A stretch of DNA of 64,000 bases from Hydrogenophaga sp. PAMC20947 (GTDB taxonomy: Bacteria > Pseudomonadota > Gammaproteobacteria > Burkholderiales > Burkholderiaceae_C): contig NZ_CP039252.1 in assembly GCF_004795855.1 (NCBI RefSeq), positions 1,860,001-1,924,000 of the forward strand, in the 5' to 3' direction. The position numbers and the translations under genes are program-made. Each line of letters opens with the position of its first letter. The first letter of the stretch is position 1. Below are positions 54,996-63,446 of the stretch, piece by piece. A model generated the notes under the pieces. It made no database searches. It was not told where the DNA came from and saw only the letters and a list, made by a program, of their open reading frames with translations.

Positions 54996-55991
54996 TCAGC
55001 CGCCGGCCAGTTGGCCAGCGTTCACGGGGGTCAAGGCTTCGCCACGGGCAAAGAAGGCGATCAGGTTGTCCGCAGCAAGATCAGCCATGGCGCGGCGCGT
55101 TTTCAGGGTGGCGCTGGCGATGTGGGGCGTGAGCACCACGTTGGGCACCGTGAGCAAATCGGGATGCACACCGGGCTCACCCTCAAACACATCCAGCCCG
55201 GCCGCAGCGATGCGCCGCTCGCGCAAAGCGCTGGCCAGAGCCCCATCGTCCACAATGCCGCCGCGGGCGATGTTGATGAGTGTCGCCGAGGGCTTCATGC
55301 AGGCCAGCTCTGCGGCCCCGATCGCGTGGTGCGACTCGGCGCTGTAGGGCAGCACCAGCATCAGGTGGTCGGCTTGCGCCAACAACTCGGCCTTGCTCAC
55401 ATAGCGCGCGCGCAGGTCGGCCTCGGTTTGCGGATCAAGGCGTGATCGGTTGTGGTAAATCACCGGCATGCCAAAGCCCAGCGCAGCTCGGCGTGCGATC
55501 GCCTGCCCGATGCGGCCCATGCCCAGGATGCCCAAGGTTGAGCCATGCACCTCTGCGCCCGCAAACATGTCCAGTGCCCAGCGATTCCAAAGGCCATCGC
55601 GCAGAAACCGCTCGCTTTCCGCCATGCGGCGGGCCGTGGCCATCAACAGGGCAAAGCCAAAATCCGCGGTGGTTTCGGTGAGCACGTCGGGCGTGTTGGT
55701 GGCGAGCACTCCAGCCGCAGACATCGCGGCCACGTCAAAATTGTTGTAGCCGACAGCGATGTTGGCCACAATCCGAAGCTGAGGACAGCCAGCCAACAGC
55801 GCGGCGTCGATGCGCTCGCTGCCGGTGGTCATCATGCCCGCCTTGCCCTGCAGCCGCTCCACCAGCTCCGCCGGCGTGAACGGTGCATCAAGATCATTGG
55901 TTTCGACCTCAAAGTGCTCGCGCAGGCGCTCCACCACTTCCGGGAAGACCGCTCGCGCGATCAAAATGGCAGGACGTTGGCTTATATTCAT
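54996..55991 (-). CDS. D-2-hydroxyacid dehydrogenase (glyoxylate/hydroxypyruvate reductase type)
   Basis: 331 residues of the D-2-hydroxyacid dehydrogenase family, NAD(P)H-dependent. The nucleotide loop GILGMGRIGQAIARR is near residue 150, the catalytic Arg is in LINIARGGIVDD, the Glu is in DVFEGEP and the His is in TPHIASATL. The sequence is closest to GhrB/glyoxylate reductase forms. Glyoxylate and hydroxypyruvate are the likely substrates; this is family inference. It is transcribed against the sigma/anti-sigma genes; its stop lies 58 bases past theirs. Confidence 0.85.
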   Translation of the reverse strand: MNISQRPAILIARAVFPEVVERLREHFEVETNDLDAPFTPAELVERLQGKAGMMTTGSERIDAALLAGCPQLRIVANIAVGYNNFDVAAMSAAGVLATNTPDVLTETTADFGFALLMATARRMAESERFLRDGLWNRWALDMFAGAEVHGSTLGILGMGRIGQAIARRAALGFGMPVIYHNRSRLDPQTEADLRARYVSKAELLAQADHLMLVLPYSAESHHAIGAAELACMKPSATLINIARGGIVDDGALASALRERRIAAAGLDVFEGEPGVHPDLLTVPNVVLTPHIASATLKTRRAMADLAADNLIAFFARGEALTPVNAGQLAGG

Positions 55992-56112
55992 ATAAATGCT
56001 TTCAGGGGGCGCCCTAAGCCAGGAATCACCGCTGCACAGACCTTGGCACCGGCTTCACCAGAGCCATGGTGTGGTCCTTCCGGGGAAAGGACACGCAGCA
56101 GTGCCGAGAGTT

Positions 56113-56460
56113 TCAGACCGCCAGCAGATCGACTTCGAACAGCAAAGTGGCGTTGGGAGGAATCACACCACCGGCTCCGCGGGCACCATAGCCCAACGCG
56201 GCGGGAATCACCAGACGGCGCGTACCACCCACGGCCATGCCCTGCACGCCCTCGTCCCAGCCCTTGATGACCTGGCCCGCTCCGAGGGAGAATTCGAACG
56301 GCTGGCCGCGGTCTTTGCTGGAATCAAACTTGGCTCCCTGCACACCCTCGTTGAAGAGCCAGCCTGTGTAGTGCACCTGCACCGGGCCGCCGGCCTTGGC
56401 CACTTCGCCATTGCCAACCACGGTGTCTTCGTATTGCAGGCCGCTGGGGTTCGTGTTCAT
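56113..56460 (-). CDS. FKBP-type peptidyl-prolyl cis-trans isomerase
   Basis: 115 residues, a single FKBP domain without signal peptide, so cytoplasmic. VQVHYTGWLFN, GAKFDSSKDRGQPFEFSLGAGQVIKGWDEG and GTRRLVIPAALGYG contain the usual substrate-pocket residues (Tyr, Phe, Asp, Val-Ile, Trp, Tyr). It catalyses proline isomerisation in protein folding. AAGGA before ATG 56460 supports the start. It is a single gene between the hydroxyacid dehydrogenase and secreted paralogue B. Confidence 0.9.
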   Translation of the reverse strand: MNTNPSGLQYEDTVVGNGEVAKAGGPVQVHYTGWLFNEGVQGAKFDSSKDRGQPFEFSLGAGQVIKGWDEGVQGMAVGGTRRLVIPAALGYGARGAGGVIPPNATLLFEVDLLAV

Positions 56461-56657
56461 GATGTGTCCTTCGTTCAGTAGTGAAAACAGCCCCGATTAT
56501 TCCAGCCCTTGACCAGAGCCTGCAGACCCGCGGCGAAAACCCTGCGTTACACGCCCGGCCACACATCTTTACGCAGCGTTTTCAAACAAGAACCCTGACG
56601 TTCACAAGCCCGGGCTTTAATGACCTCACCGAAACAACACGGTTCAGGAGATTTCAA

Positions 56658-57491
56658 ATGAGTTCTATCCGCCCCAGCATCACCCGCCGCCTCGTCTTGG
56701 GAGCACTCACCAGTGCGGCCCTGCTGGCGACCGCGCCCGCCATGGCAGAAGGCCAACTGGTCGATGTGCGCATCATCAACCGGGACAATGGAAAAATCCT
56801 GCCCATGTACCCATTCAAGGGTGATCTGTGGGTCGCTGGCGAGCCAGGAGCGCGTTATGCGGTGCAGTTGCACAACGAGACCCGCGGCCGGCTGCTCAAC
56901 GTGGTCTCGGTGGACGGCGTCAACGTGGTCTCGGGTGAGACCGCTGCCTTCGAACAGACGGGCTATGTGCTCGATTCATGGCAACGGTATGACGTGGCGG
57001 GCTGGCGCAAGAGCAGCAAGGAAATTGCCGCTTTCGAGTTCACACGGGCACCGCGGTCCTATGCCGCCCGCACGGACCGCCCCGACGACGTGGGTGTGAT
57101 CGGTGTGGCGGTGTTTCGCGAGAAGCAGCCCAGCTGGCGCGAACGTGAAGAAGAGCGCCGCTCCGAGCGCGACACCTACGAGCGCAGCGCCCCTGCCTCG
57201 AAATCCGGTGCAATTCCCAAATCGGGTTCAACAGGCAAGTCTTTTCAGTTTGACAACAACGGACCCGTCGAGCAGGAGCTTGGCACAGGCCACGGCGATC
57301 GGGAGCGTGACCGCGTGGGCAAGACCGAGTTTGAGCGCCGCTCCACGCGACCGGACGAGATCATTCGCATCCGCTACGACAGCTACGACAACCTCGTCGA
57401 TATGGGCGTGATCCCCACCTACCGTGGTCGCCCCCGCGATCCATCTGCCTTCCCGGCACAGCGCCCGCGCTGGGTACCCGACCCACGGTAA
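56658..57491 (+). CDS. Secreted hypothetical protein, paralogue B
   Basis: 277 residues, with an Arg-rich N-terminus and signal peptide (ITRRLVLGALTSAALLATAP) ending AMAEG. The core is shared with the protein at 52330: INRDNGKILPMY, AGEPGARYAV, VVSVDGVNVVSG, TGYVLDSW, GWRKSSKEIAAFEFTRAP and DDVGVIGVAVFREK, then a charged linker and a tail with RPDEIIRIRYDSYDNLVDMG and WVPDPR. Seven conserved blocks mean both are one family, unknown to me. CAGGAG supports ATG 56658. It has its own promoter region and terminator, outside the sigma operon. Confidence 0.72.
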   Translation: MSSIRPSITRRLVLGALTSAALLATAPAMAEGQLVDVRIINRDNGKILPMYPFKGDLWVAGEPGARYAVQLHNETRGRLLNVVSVDGVNVVSGETAAFEQTGYVLDSWQRYDVAGWRKSSKEIAAFEFTRAPRSYAARTDRPDDVGVIGVAVFREKQPSWREREEERRSERDTYERSAPASKSGAIPKSGSTGKSFQFDNNGPVEQELGTGHGDRERDRVGKTEFERRSTRPDEIIRIRYDSYDNLVDMGVIPTYRGRPRDPSAFPAQRPRWVPDPR

Positions 57492-57527
57492 TCAAAGGCA
57501 GCGCGCTCCAGGCACCAACGCCAACCC

Positions 57528-57561
57528 AAGCCCGGATTCGATCAGAATCCGGGCTTTTTTT
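57528..57561 (+). terminator. Terminator of paralogue B (facing the nitroreductase gene)
   Basis: AAGCCCGGATTC at 57528-57539 pairs with GAATCCGGGCTT at 57545-57556 and continues into seven T residues (57555-57561). Confidence 0.88.
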
Positions 57562-57611
57562 GCTTGCCCGTTGACAAGCGCCTGAGCGACTGTGGACAGC
57601 GCGTTTTTTGC

Positions 57612-58322
57612 TCAGTCCAGCCAATGGGTGAAGCTGGCGACCGCCTCGCGCGGGGTGTGGAAGTCATTGACCTTGTCGTCCGGATCGGCGTAACCGAGCG
57701 ACATGCCACACACCAGCATCTCGTTTTCGCCTGCGCCGATGTGCGGCAAGATGATCTTGGCGAACCCGTTCCACGCGGCCTGCGGGCAGGTGTGCAAGCC
57801 ATGTCCGCGTGCCGCCACCATCAGGGTTTGCATGAACATGCCGTAGTCCACCAGCGAGCCCCGTCCCATGATGGTGTCCAGGGTGAACATCAGGCCCACC
57901 GGTGCGTCAAAAAACCGGAAATTGCGCTGGTGCTGTGCATGCATCTTGTCCTTGTCGCCCTTGCCGATGCCCAGCAACCCATACAGTCCCCAGCCGTTTT
58001 CACGGCGACGGTCAATGTAGGGACTGACCCACTGCTCGGGGTAGTAGTCATAGGCCTCGCGGTATTCCGATGCCAGCGAAGGGTCTGCCCGCAAGGCATC
58101 GTGGGCGGTGCACACCTTGTCCACCAGGGAGTCGCGGCTCGCGCCCTGCAACACATACACCTTCCAGGGCTGGGTATTGGTGCCTGAGGGCGCGCGGCTG
58201 GCCAGTGCCAGCAAGTGCTCCAATGCGGCGCGCTCCACCGGGGTCGACAAAAAAGCGCGCGTTGACATCCGGCTGGTGATGGCTGCATCCACGCTGGCTG
58301 AATTGATGAGCGAAGAGGTCAT
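57612..58322 (-). CDS. Nitroreductase family protein
   Basis: 236 residues, FMN-dependent oxidoreductase fold. [34 protein letters not shown] near the N-terminus is the usual FMN and dimer segment, and VVGLMFT-like [12 protein letters not shown], then [13 protein letters not shown] and [14 protein letters not shown], follow the family. Natural substrate unknown. Its ATG overlaps the thioesterase stop (58319-58322), and the thioesterase in turn overlaps the HDAC-like gene, so the three form a tightly coupled operon. Confidence 0.85.
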   Translation of the reverse strand: MTSSLINSASVDAAITSRMSTRAFLSTPVERAALEHLLALASRAPSGTNTQPWKVYVLQGASRDSLVDKVCTAHDALRADPSLASEYREAYDYYPEQWVSPYIDRRRENGWGLYGLLGIGKGDKDKMHAQHQRNFRFFDAPVGLMFTLDTIMGRGSLVDYGMFMQTLMVAARGHGLHTCPQAAWNGFAKIILPHIGAGENEMLVCGMSLGYADPDDKVNDFHTPREAVASFTHWLD

Positions 58323-58768
58323 TTCAAGGCTTCCAGGGTTGTTTTCAAGACATCCGGCAGCGGCGCCGGCCGGCGTGTTTCACGGTCCACATAAACGTGC
58401 ACAAAATGGCCACAGGCTGCGGCCAGTTCTGCGTCTTGTGCGAACAAGCCCACTTCATAGCGCACGCTGGACATGCCCAGGTGCGCCACCCGCAGCCCCG
58501 CCTCGACCGTCTGCGGGAAGGCCAGTGGTGCAAAATAATTGCATTGCGTTTCGATCACCAGACCGATCACCGGGCCCTGGTGAATATCCAGAGCCCCCTG
58601 CTCGATCAGATAAGCATTCACAGCTGTATCGAACCAGCTGTAGTAGACAACATTGTTCACGTGGCCATAGACATCGTTGTCCATCCAGCGTGTTCCGATA
58701 GTGCGAAACACGCGGTAGGCCGAGCGCGGTAGGGCCTGGGGGCGGGGGCTGGTGTTTAAAGAGCTCAT
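58319..58768 (-). CDS. Acyl-CoA thioesterase (hotdog, 4-hydroxybenzoyl-CoA type)
   Basis: 149 residues of the single hotdog fold. [23 protein letters not shown] is the signature of the YbgC/4HBT group, with the catalytic Asp/His region in NDVYGHVNN. It hydrolyses short or medium acyl-CoA or aromatic CoA esters; the true substrate is unknown. It lies between genes for a nitroreductase and an HDAC-like protein, both overlapping by four bases. Confidence 0.87.
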   Translation of the reverse strand: MSSLNTSPRPQALPRSAYRVFRTIGTRWMDNDVYGHVNNVVYYSWFDTAVNAYLIEQGALDIHQGPVIGLVIETQCNYFAPLAFPQTVEAGLRVAHLGMSSVRYEVGLFAQDAELAAACGHFVHVYVDRETRRPAPLPDVLKTTLEALK

Positions 58769-59775
58769 GGCGCGGCATTCTGCCAGTGAGCGGGCGTGCG
58801 CCTTGTCGCTGAACCGTCAAGTTCACGCGCCTCGGAAGATGCCGCGGCCCATCGTTGCGCATAGGCAAGCGCCACCTGGTAGGTGTTGACCTGTACCTGT
58901 ACCGTGGTTTCCATGTCGATGCCATAGCCTCCCGCCATCGTGAATGCCAGCGGAATGCGCCGCTGCCAGGCCCAGTCCAGGACACGCCGGTCGCGCGATT
59001 CCATGCCATCAAAGCTGAGTTTCAAACGCCCCAGTCGATCCCCCTCGTGAGGATCTGCGCCCGCCAGGTAAATGATCAGATCGGGGTCAAAACGGCTGGT
59101 CAGCTCATCGAGCGCACGCTCCAGGGCCTCACGGTAGCCATCGTCATCACACCCGTCGGGCAAGTCCACATCCAGATCGCTGGGTTCCTTGCGGAAGGGA
59201 AAGTTCTTTGCCCCGTGCAGCGACAGCGTGAACACCGAGGGGTCATTGGCAAAAATACGCGCCGTGCCATTGCCCTGGTGCACATCCAGATCCACGATGG
59301 CCACCTGCAGCGGGCGACCCAGCCGGTGGCGCCGCGCGTGTTCCGCCTGCATGAGTCTGGCGGCCACTGCTGCATCGTTGAACACACAAAACCCGCTGCC
59401 CTTGTCGGCATACGCATGGTGGGTCCCGCCCGCGAGGTTGGCGGCCAGACCGGCCCCAGCCATGGCATGCCGGCACGCCTGAATGGTCGCGCCCACCGAC
59501 CGCCGCGCCCGCTCAGCCATGGCGGGGCTCCAGGGAAAGCCGATTTCGCGCTGCGCCGCTGGCGTCAATGTGCCCTGCTGGATAGCTGCGATGTACGCTG
59601 GGGTATGCACCAGCGCCAGTTCCCCGTCACTGGCCGCCTCGGCCTGGGCAAGCGCTATCGTTGGCAGTTCCGCGCGAAGGCGCTCCCTGAGGCGCCCGTA
59701 TTTGGCCATGGGAAAGCGGTGGCCCGCCGGCAAGGGCAAGACAAAGTGATCGGCATAGAAAGCTTGCACAGACAA
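58765..59775 (-). CDS. Histone deacetylase-family amidohydrolase
   Basis: About 336 residues. The zinc-dependent deacetylase fold is seen in [42 protein letters not shown] (Asp and His metal ligands), [17 protein letters not shown], and the closing [10 protein letters not shown]. It removes acetyl or similar groups from a protein lysine or small amide (acetylpolyamine or acetoin-type substrates in bacteria). The start is a TTG at 59775 (or GTG 59769), and no ATG is available in a suitable place. It is the first gene of the coupled three-gene operon, divergent from the phasin gene. Confidence 0.83.
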   Translation of the reverse strand: MSVQAFYADHFVLPLPAGHRFPMAKYGRLRERLRAELPTIALAQAEAASDGELALVHTPAYIAAIQQGTLTPAAQREIGFPWSPAMAERARRSVGATIQACRHAMAGAGLAANLAGGTHHAYADKGSGFCVFNDAAVAARLMQAEHARRHRLGRPLQVAIVDLDVHQGNGTARIFANDPSVFTLSLHGAKNFPFRKEPSDLDVDLPDGCDDDGYREALERALDELTSRFDPDLIIYLAGADPHEGDRLGRLKLSFDGMESRDRRVLDWAWQRRIPLAFTMAGGYGIDMETTVQVQVNTYQVALAYAQRWAAASSEARELDGSATRRTPAHWQNAAP

Positions 59776-59864
59776 ACAACCCCGGTGAAGAAGATGTGAT
59801 GGATTGTGTCCACCTCTTGAAAACCCAGCGCCTTGACCCGATTTTCAATCCGCAACAACAAAAA

Positions 59865-59879
59865 TGCTGCACCGCAACA
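59865..59879 (+). promoter_or_regulatory. PhaR-like operator, upstream site
   Basis: TGCTGC-ACC-GCAACA, an imperfect inverted repeat 22 bases before the phasin -35 element. The same sequence in the opposite orientation is found at 59922-59936. The arrangement suits a repressor such as PhaR; inference. Confidence 0.55.
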
Positions 59880-59886
59880 AAAATAG

Positions 59887-59914
59887 TTGCAATGTCACGG
59901 GAAAACCCTATAAT
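59887..59914 (+). promoter_or_regulatory. Phasin promoter
   Basis: TTGCAA (59887-59892) and a consensus TATAAT (59909-59914) are separated by 16 bases. Transcription would begin near 59921, inside the downstream operator site. This is a strong sigma-70-type promoter for the phasin gene. Confidence 0.7.
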
Positions 59915-59921
59915 TGAAGTA

Positions 59922-59936
59922 TGTTGCAGTGCAGCA
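59922..59936 (+). promoter_or_regulatory. PhaR-like operator overlapping the transcription start
   Basis: TGTTGC-AGT-GCAGCA; its complement reads TGCTGC-ACT-GCAACA, so it is the same site as 59865-59879 inverted. A bound repressor here would block transcription start. Confidence 0.6.
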
Positions 59937-60030
59937 AAGCGAACAATAACAAGTGCGTCCAGACAGCGCCGGGTTCGGGAGCAGCCCTCGACTACCAATC
60001 CCATCTTTAAATCCATTTAGGAGTATGACT

Positions 60031-60573
60031 ATGTTGACCGCTGAACAAATTGTTGCCGCCCAGAAAGCCAACATCGAAACCATTTTCGGCCTGACCCAAA
60101 AAGCCTTTGAAGGCGTGGAAAAGCTGGTGGAACTCAACGTGCAGGCCACCAAGGCCGCCATGAGCGAGTCCGCCAACAACGCCCAGGCCATGTTGAGCGC
60201 GAAAGACGCACAAGAATTGATGGCTCTGCAAGCGAGCCTGATGCAGCCTTTGGCTGAAAAAGCCACGGCTTACAGCCGCCACCTGTACGACATCGCTTCC
60301 GGCACCAGCGCTGAATTTACCCAGGCCGCTGAAGCCCAGGCAAGCGACGCCCAGAAGAAATTCATGGCCGTCGTGGACAACGCTGCCAAGAACGCACCCG
60401 CCGGCTCCGAGTCCGCCGTGACCATGATGAAGACCGCTGTTACAGCCGCCAACACGGCCATGGAATCGGTGCAGAAGGCTGTCAAGCAAGCCAGCGAAAT
60501 GGCCGAAACCAATTTCAACACCGTGGCGTCGCAAGCCGCGACAGCCACCAAGGCCGCCGCCAAGAAGCGTTGA
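60031..60573 (+). CDS. phaP: Phasin family protein
   Basis: About 180 residues. [40 protein letters not shown] is the standard opening of Burkholderiales phasins, which coat PHA granules. The rest is amphipathic helix with Ala/Lys-rich ends (TKAAAKKR). The start is set to the ATG at 60031, seven bases after TAGGAG; an ATG at 60025 would be too close. It has two operator-like inverted repeats around its promoter, consistent with repression by PhaR when no polymer is present. The bktB product could supply the monomer pathway. Confidence 0.9.
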   Translation: MLTAEQIVAAQKANIETIFGLTQKAFEGVEKLVELNVQATKAAMSESANNAQAMLSAKDAQELMALQASLMQPLAEKATAYSRHLYDIASGTSAEFTQAAEAQASDAQKKFMAVVDNAAKNAPAGSESAVTMMKTAVTAANTAMESVQKAVKQASEMAETNFNTVASQAATATKAAAKKR

Positions 60574-60743
60574 TTTACCGCGGAAAGCTGCGGTTCTTCC
60601 GGGCTTTGACATGGGTTAAAGTCCGCACAATGGAACCCAAGCACCACAGCGTTGCACCCTGAAAAGGCGGCGCTGCGATCAGACCGTTTTTTCTGGTTGT
60701 CTCCTCGGGTCCTTTTCGAAATTGGATTTCATCGGACCCCTTT

Positions 60744-60773
60744 AAGCCCTCGCCACAAGCGGGGGCTTTTTTT
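60744..60773 (+). terminator. Terminator downstream of phasin
   Basis: AAGCCCTCG at 60744-60752 pairs with CGGGGGCTT at 60760-60768 (one G-U pair) and runs into seven T residues. It is convergent with the patatin gene end at 60793. A weak earlier hairpin lies around 60578. Confidence 0.7.
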
Positions 60774-60792
60774 ATGCGCCAACGCTTGTGGC

Positions 60793-61746
60793 TCAGGGCG
60801 CTCGCCCTTTGGCCAGTTCTGCCTTGAGGCGTGGCAAGGCAGCGAGCATGGCCGCCTTGCCCGCGTCAATGCTGCGCTGGCGCGACGCAAAATCGGCGCT
60901 GCCAACCCCATTGAGCGCTGGGCGGACCACGATCACATCGGCAGACTGCAAGGTCTGGCGGTTGATGCTTTGACCCATGATCGCCGTGGTCTGCAGCAGC
61001 ACCTTGAGCCAGCCATTGGCATCGTTGCCCTGGGGGTCGCTGGAGATGTCCACCGCGATGATCACCTCGGCGCCCATGGACCTTGCCTGATTCACCGGCA
61101 CCGGCGCCACCAGACCCCCGTCGACATAATCCCGCCCCGCGATGGTGACGGGCACAAACACCCCAGGCACAGCGCTGGAAGCTCGAACGGCCTGGGCCGC
61201 GTCGCCCCGCCGAAACAGCACGCCCTCGCCGCTCCCCAGATCGGTCGCCAAGATGCCCAGAGGCAGGGGCATCTGCTCGATCAGCTTGCCATTCACCTCA
61301 CGGCGCACATACCGCGCCAACGCCTCACCGCGCAGCATCCCACGGCCAAACAAGGGCATGGTCCAGTCGGTCAGCATGGCCTCGTCCATGGCCAGCGCTT
61401 CGCGCTCCAGCACCGCCGCAGTCTGACCGCTCGCATACATCGCCGCCACCAGACTGCCGGCCGAGGTTCCCACCACCAGATCGGGGCGAATGTTGTGCTG
61501 CTCCAGAACCTGAATCACCCCCACATGCGCAAAACCACGGGCCGCGCCCCCGCCCAGCGCCAGACCCACCCGAGGGGGCCTGTGGGCGAGCTCGGTTTTG
61601 ACGGGAGCCACAGGCGCGGCGTCTGCCGGGGTTGGTGATTCCCCTGGCATGAGCATAGAGCAGCCAGAGAGAAGCACCCCCAGTGCGAGAGCGCATCCCA
61701 AACGACCGTTTATCTTATTACGAACAATTCGCATTTGTGTTAGCAT
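60793..61746 (-). CDS. Patatin-like phospholipase, lipoprotein (RssA-like)
   Basis: 317 residues. A lipoprotein signal peptide has the lipobox LLSGCS around residues 25-29. The patatin domain then carries GGGAARGFAHVG (oxyanion hole), the nucleophile elbow GTSAGSLV and the catalytic Asp in VDGGLVAPVPVN. It would hydrolyse lipid esters in the periplasm. The start could be ATG 61746 or ATG 61734. The promoter is divergent with the iron-binding protein gene, and a Fur-like box covers the later ATG. Confidence 0.85.
   Translation of the reverse strand: MLTQMRIVRNKINGRLGCALALGVLLSGCSMLMPGESPTPADAAPVAPVKTELAHRPPRVGLALGGGAARGFAHVGVIQVLEQHNIRPDLVVGTSAGSLVAAMYASGQTAAVLEREALAMDEAMLTDWTMPLFGRGMLRGEALARYVRREVNGKLIEQMPLPLGILATDLGSGEGVLFRRGDAAQAVRASSAVPGVFVPVTIAGRDYVDGGLVAPVPVNQARSMGAEVIIAVDISSDPQGNDANGWLKVLLQTTAIMGQSINRQTLQSADVIVVRPALNGVGSADFASRQRSIDAGKAAMLAALPRLKAELAKGRAP
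61717..61735. promoter_or_regulatory. Possible Fur box between the patatin and iron-binding genes
   Basis: ATTACGAACAATTCGCATT, whose complement matches 13 of 18 compared bases of the AATGATAATnATTCTCATT type consensus. It lies 73 bases before the iron-binding protein gene and overlaps the 5' end of the patatin gene. The target gene's role supports the assignment. Confidence 0.4.
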
Positions 61747-61807
61747 CCAAGTCAGTTTTCACATATTGCTGCGTCTGCAGTCACACCACTCCACCCGAGC
61801 GCACATC

Positions 61808-62860
61808 ATGACCTTAGCCCGCCCACTCGCCCTGGCCCTTGCGGCCGCCGCCTCATTTGCTGTGATTCCCACCGCCCAGGCCCAGGACAAAGTCCTGAAC
61901 ATCTACTCGGCCCGTCATTACCAGACCGACGAGGCGATGTACGACACATTCACCAAGAACACCGGTATCAAGATCAACCGGGTCGATGCGGACGACGCCG
62001 GCATTGTGGCGCGTCTGCGCGCCGAGGGCAGCAGCTCCCCTGCAGATGTGATCCTGCTGGTCGATGCCGCGCGCATGGCCTCAGCAGACAGTCAGGGCCT
62101 GTTTCAGCCCATTCAGTCGGCCAAGCTGGACGCCGCCATCCCCGCCAACCTGCGCGCCACACCCACCGCTGAAGGCATCACCTGGACCGGGTTTTCAACC
62201 CGCGCCCGCGTGATTGTCTACGACCCGCTGCGCGTCAATGCCTCCGATGTCGCCACCTACGAACAACTGGCCGACCCCAAGCTCAAAGGGCTGCTCTGCA
62301 CACGCTCCGGCTCCCACCCTTACAACCTCTCGTTGTTTGCGACCGTGGTGGAGCGGCTCGGTGACGCCAAAGGCGAGGCCTGGCTGCAGGGCCTGGTCAA
62401 CAACATGGCCCGCTCCCCCAAGGGCGGCGACACCGATCAGATCAAGGCGGTGGCTTCGGGCGAGTGCGGCGTCGCGCTGACCAACACCTACTATATGGCC
62501 CGCCTGATCAAGTCCACCAAGCCCGAGGATCAGGCGGTGGTCGACAAGGTGCGCGTGGTGTTCCCCAACCAGGGCACCAGTGGCACCCACGTCAACATCG
62601 CTGGCGCAGCTGTGGCCAAGCACGCCAAACACCGCGAGAACGCCGTGGCCTTCATGGAATACCTCGCCAGCCCGTTTGCGCAAGACTATTTTGCCAACGG
62701 CAACAACGAGTTCGCGGCGGCCAAGGGCGTGAAGATCGACAACCCGGCCATCAAGGCCATGGGTGGTGACAACTTCAAGGCCGAGACCGTGCCGCTGGGT
62801 GTGGTGGCGAAGAACATGACCAAGGTGCAGCAGATGCTGGACCGTGTTGGATACAAATAA
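61808..62860 (+). CDS. Ferric iron ABC transporter substrate-binding protein (FbpA/FutA-like)
   Basis: 350 residues. The signal peptide ends PTAQAQ at about residue 27. VLNIYSARHYQTDEAMYDTF at the start of the mature protein and LTNTYYMARLIKS with the iron-binding Tyr pair are characteristic of FutA/FbpA Fe(III) binders. No permease or ATPase gene follows in the window; a repeat array does instead, so the rest of the transporter is elsewhere. ATG 61808 gives the signal peptide; the frame is open further upstream inside the divergent gene. Confidence 0.87.
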   Translation: MTLARPLALALAAAASFAVIPTAQAQDKVLNIYSARHYQTDEAMYDTFTKNTGIKINRVDADDAGIVARLRAEGSSSPADVILLVDAARMASADSQGLFQPIQSAKLDAAIPANLRATPTAEGITWTGFSTRARVIVYDPLRVNASDVATYEQLADPKLKGLLCTRSGSHPYNLSLFATVVERLGDAKGEAWLQGLVNNMARSPKGGDTDQIKAVASGECGVALTNTYYMARLIKSTKPEDQAVVDKVRVVFPNQGTSGTHVNIAGAAVAKHAKHRENAVAFMEYLASPFAQDYFANGNNEFAAAKGVKIDNPAIKAMGGDNFKAETVPLGVVAKNMTKVQQMLDRVGYK

Positions 62861-62871
62861 GCCCACCCCTG

Positions 62872-63300
62872 CGCCGGCCCGATGCTCGGGCCGTCACCCC
62901 CTCAAGGGGGCGGTGCTGGCGGGCCGGCGGAGCCGGACCCGCGGCACCCTGGGCGGACGCCCCTCCCTCTAGTGAAGCACCTGTAAAGCCCCCTGCTCCT
63001 GCCGATGCGCGGGCCGTCACCCCCTCAAGGGGGCGGTGCTGGCGGGCCGGCGGAGCCGGACCCGCGGCACCCTGGGCGGACGCCCCTCCCTCTGGTGAAG
63101 CACCTGTAAACGCCCCCTGCGCCGGCCCGATGCTCGGGCCGTCACCCCCCCTCAAGGGGGCGGTGCTGGCGGGCCGGCGGAGCCGGACCCGCGGCACCCT
63201 TGAAGGGCTCCCCCGCCTCGCACAAAGCCTCGCTGAACAACCCTTGCACTTGCCGTGCTCGGGCTGTCACTATTTCAAGGCGTGATGCTGGACTGCAAAG
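62872..63300. repeat. Tandem array of four 123-125-bp repeats (fourth copy degraded)
   Basis: The CCGTCACCCCCTCAAGGGGG core recurs at 62891, 63014 and 63139, with a degraded fourth copy at 63264, so the period is 123, 125 and 125 bases. Copies 1-3 are nearly identical and contain palindromes (CCCCCTCAAGGGGG, CCGGCGGAGCCGG and CGGCCCGATGCTCGGGCCG). No spacers of unrelated sequence are present, so it is not CRISPR. An open frame across it is an artefact of the high GC content. Confidence 0.85.
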
Positions 63301-63307
63301 CGTCCGA

Positions 63308-63337
63308 TCAAAAAAAAGGCCTGCGTCACCGCAGGCC
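63308..63337 (-). terminator. Terminator of ppk2
   Basis: On the minus strand GGCCTGCG (63330-63337) pairs with CGCAGGCC (63318-63325) and runs into at least seven T residues. It is 110 bases past the ppk2 stop. Confidence 0.85.
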
Positions 63338-63446
63338 CAGGGTATTCCCCTCATCCTCATCTCTCACTTCTGGTTCTTCACTCCCTGCACAACGCCGTCC
63401 GACTGGGCCGTTGAAATGGCTGTGTGACAGCCTGCGCTTGAATCTT

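Noticed and set aside
62775..63197. 140-residue minus-strand open frame across the tandem repeats
   Set aside because: It is a translation of the GC-rich repeat unit (the same peptide block appears with each copy) with no start signal; it lies on a repeat and not on a gene.
62872..63300. Regular repeats resembling a CRISPR array
   Set aside because: The period of about 124 bases consists of near-identical sequence throughout; there are no short repeats with unique spacers and no cas genes.
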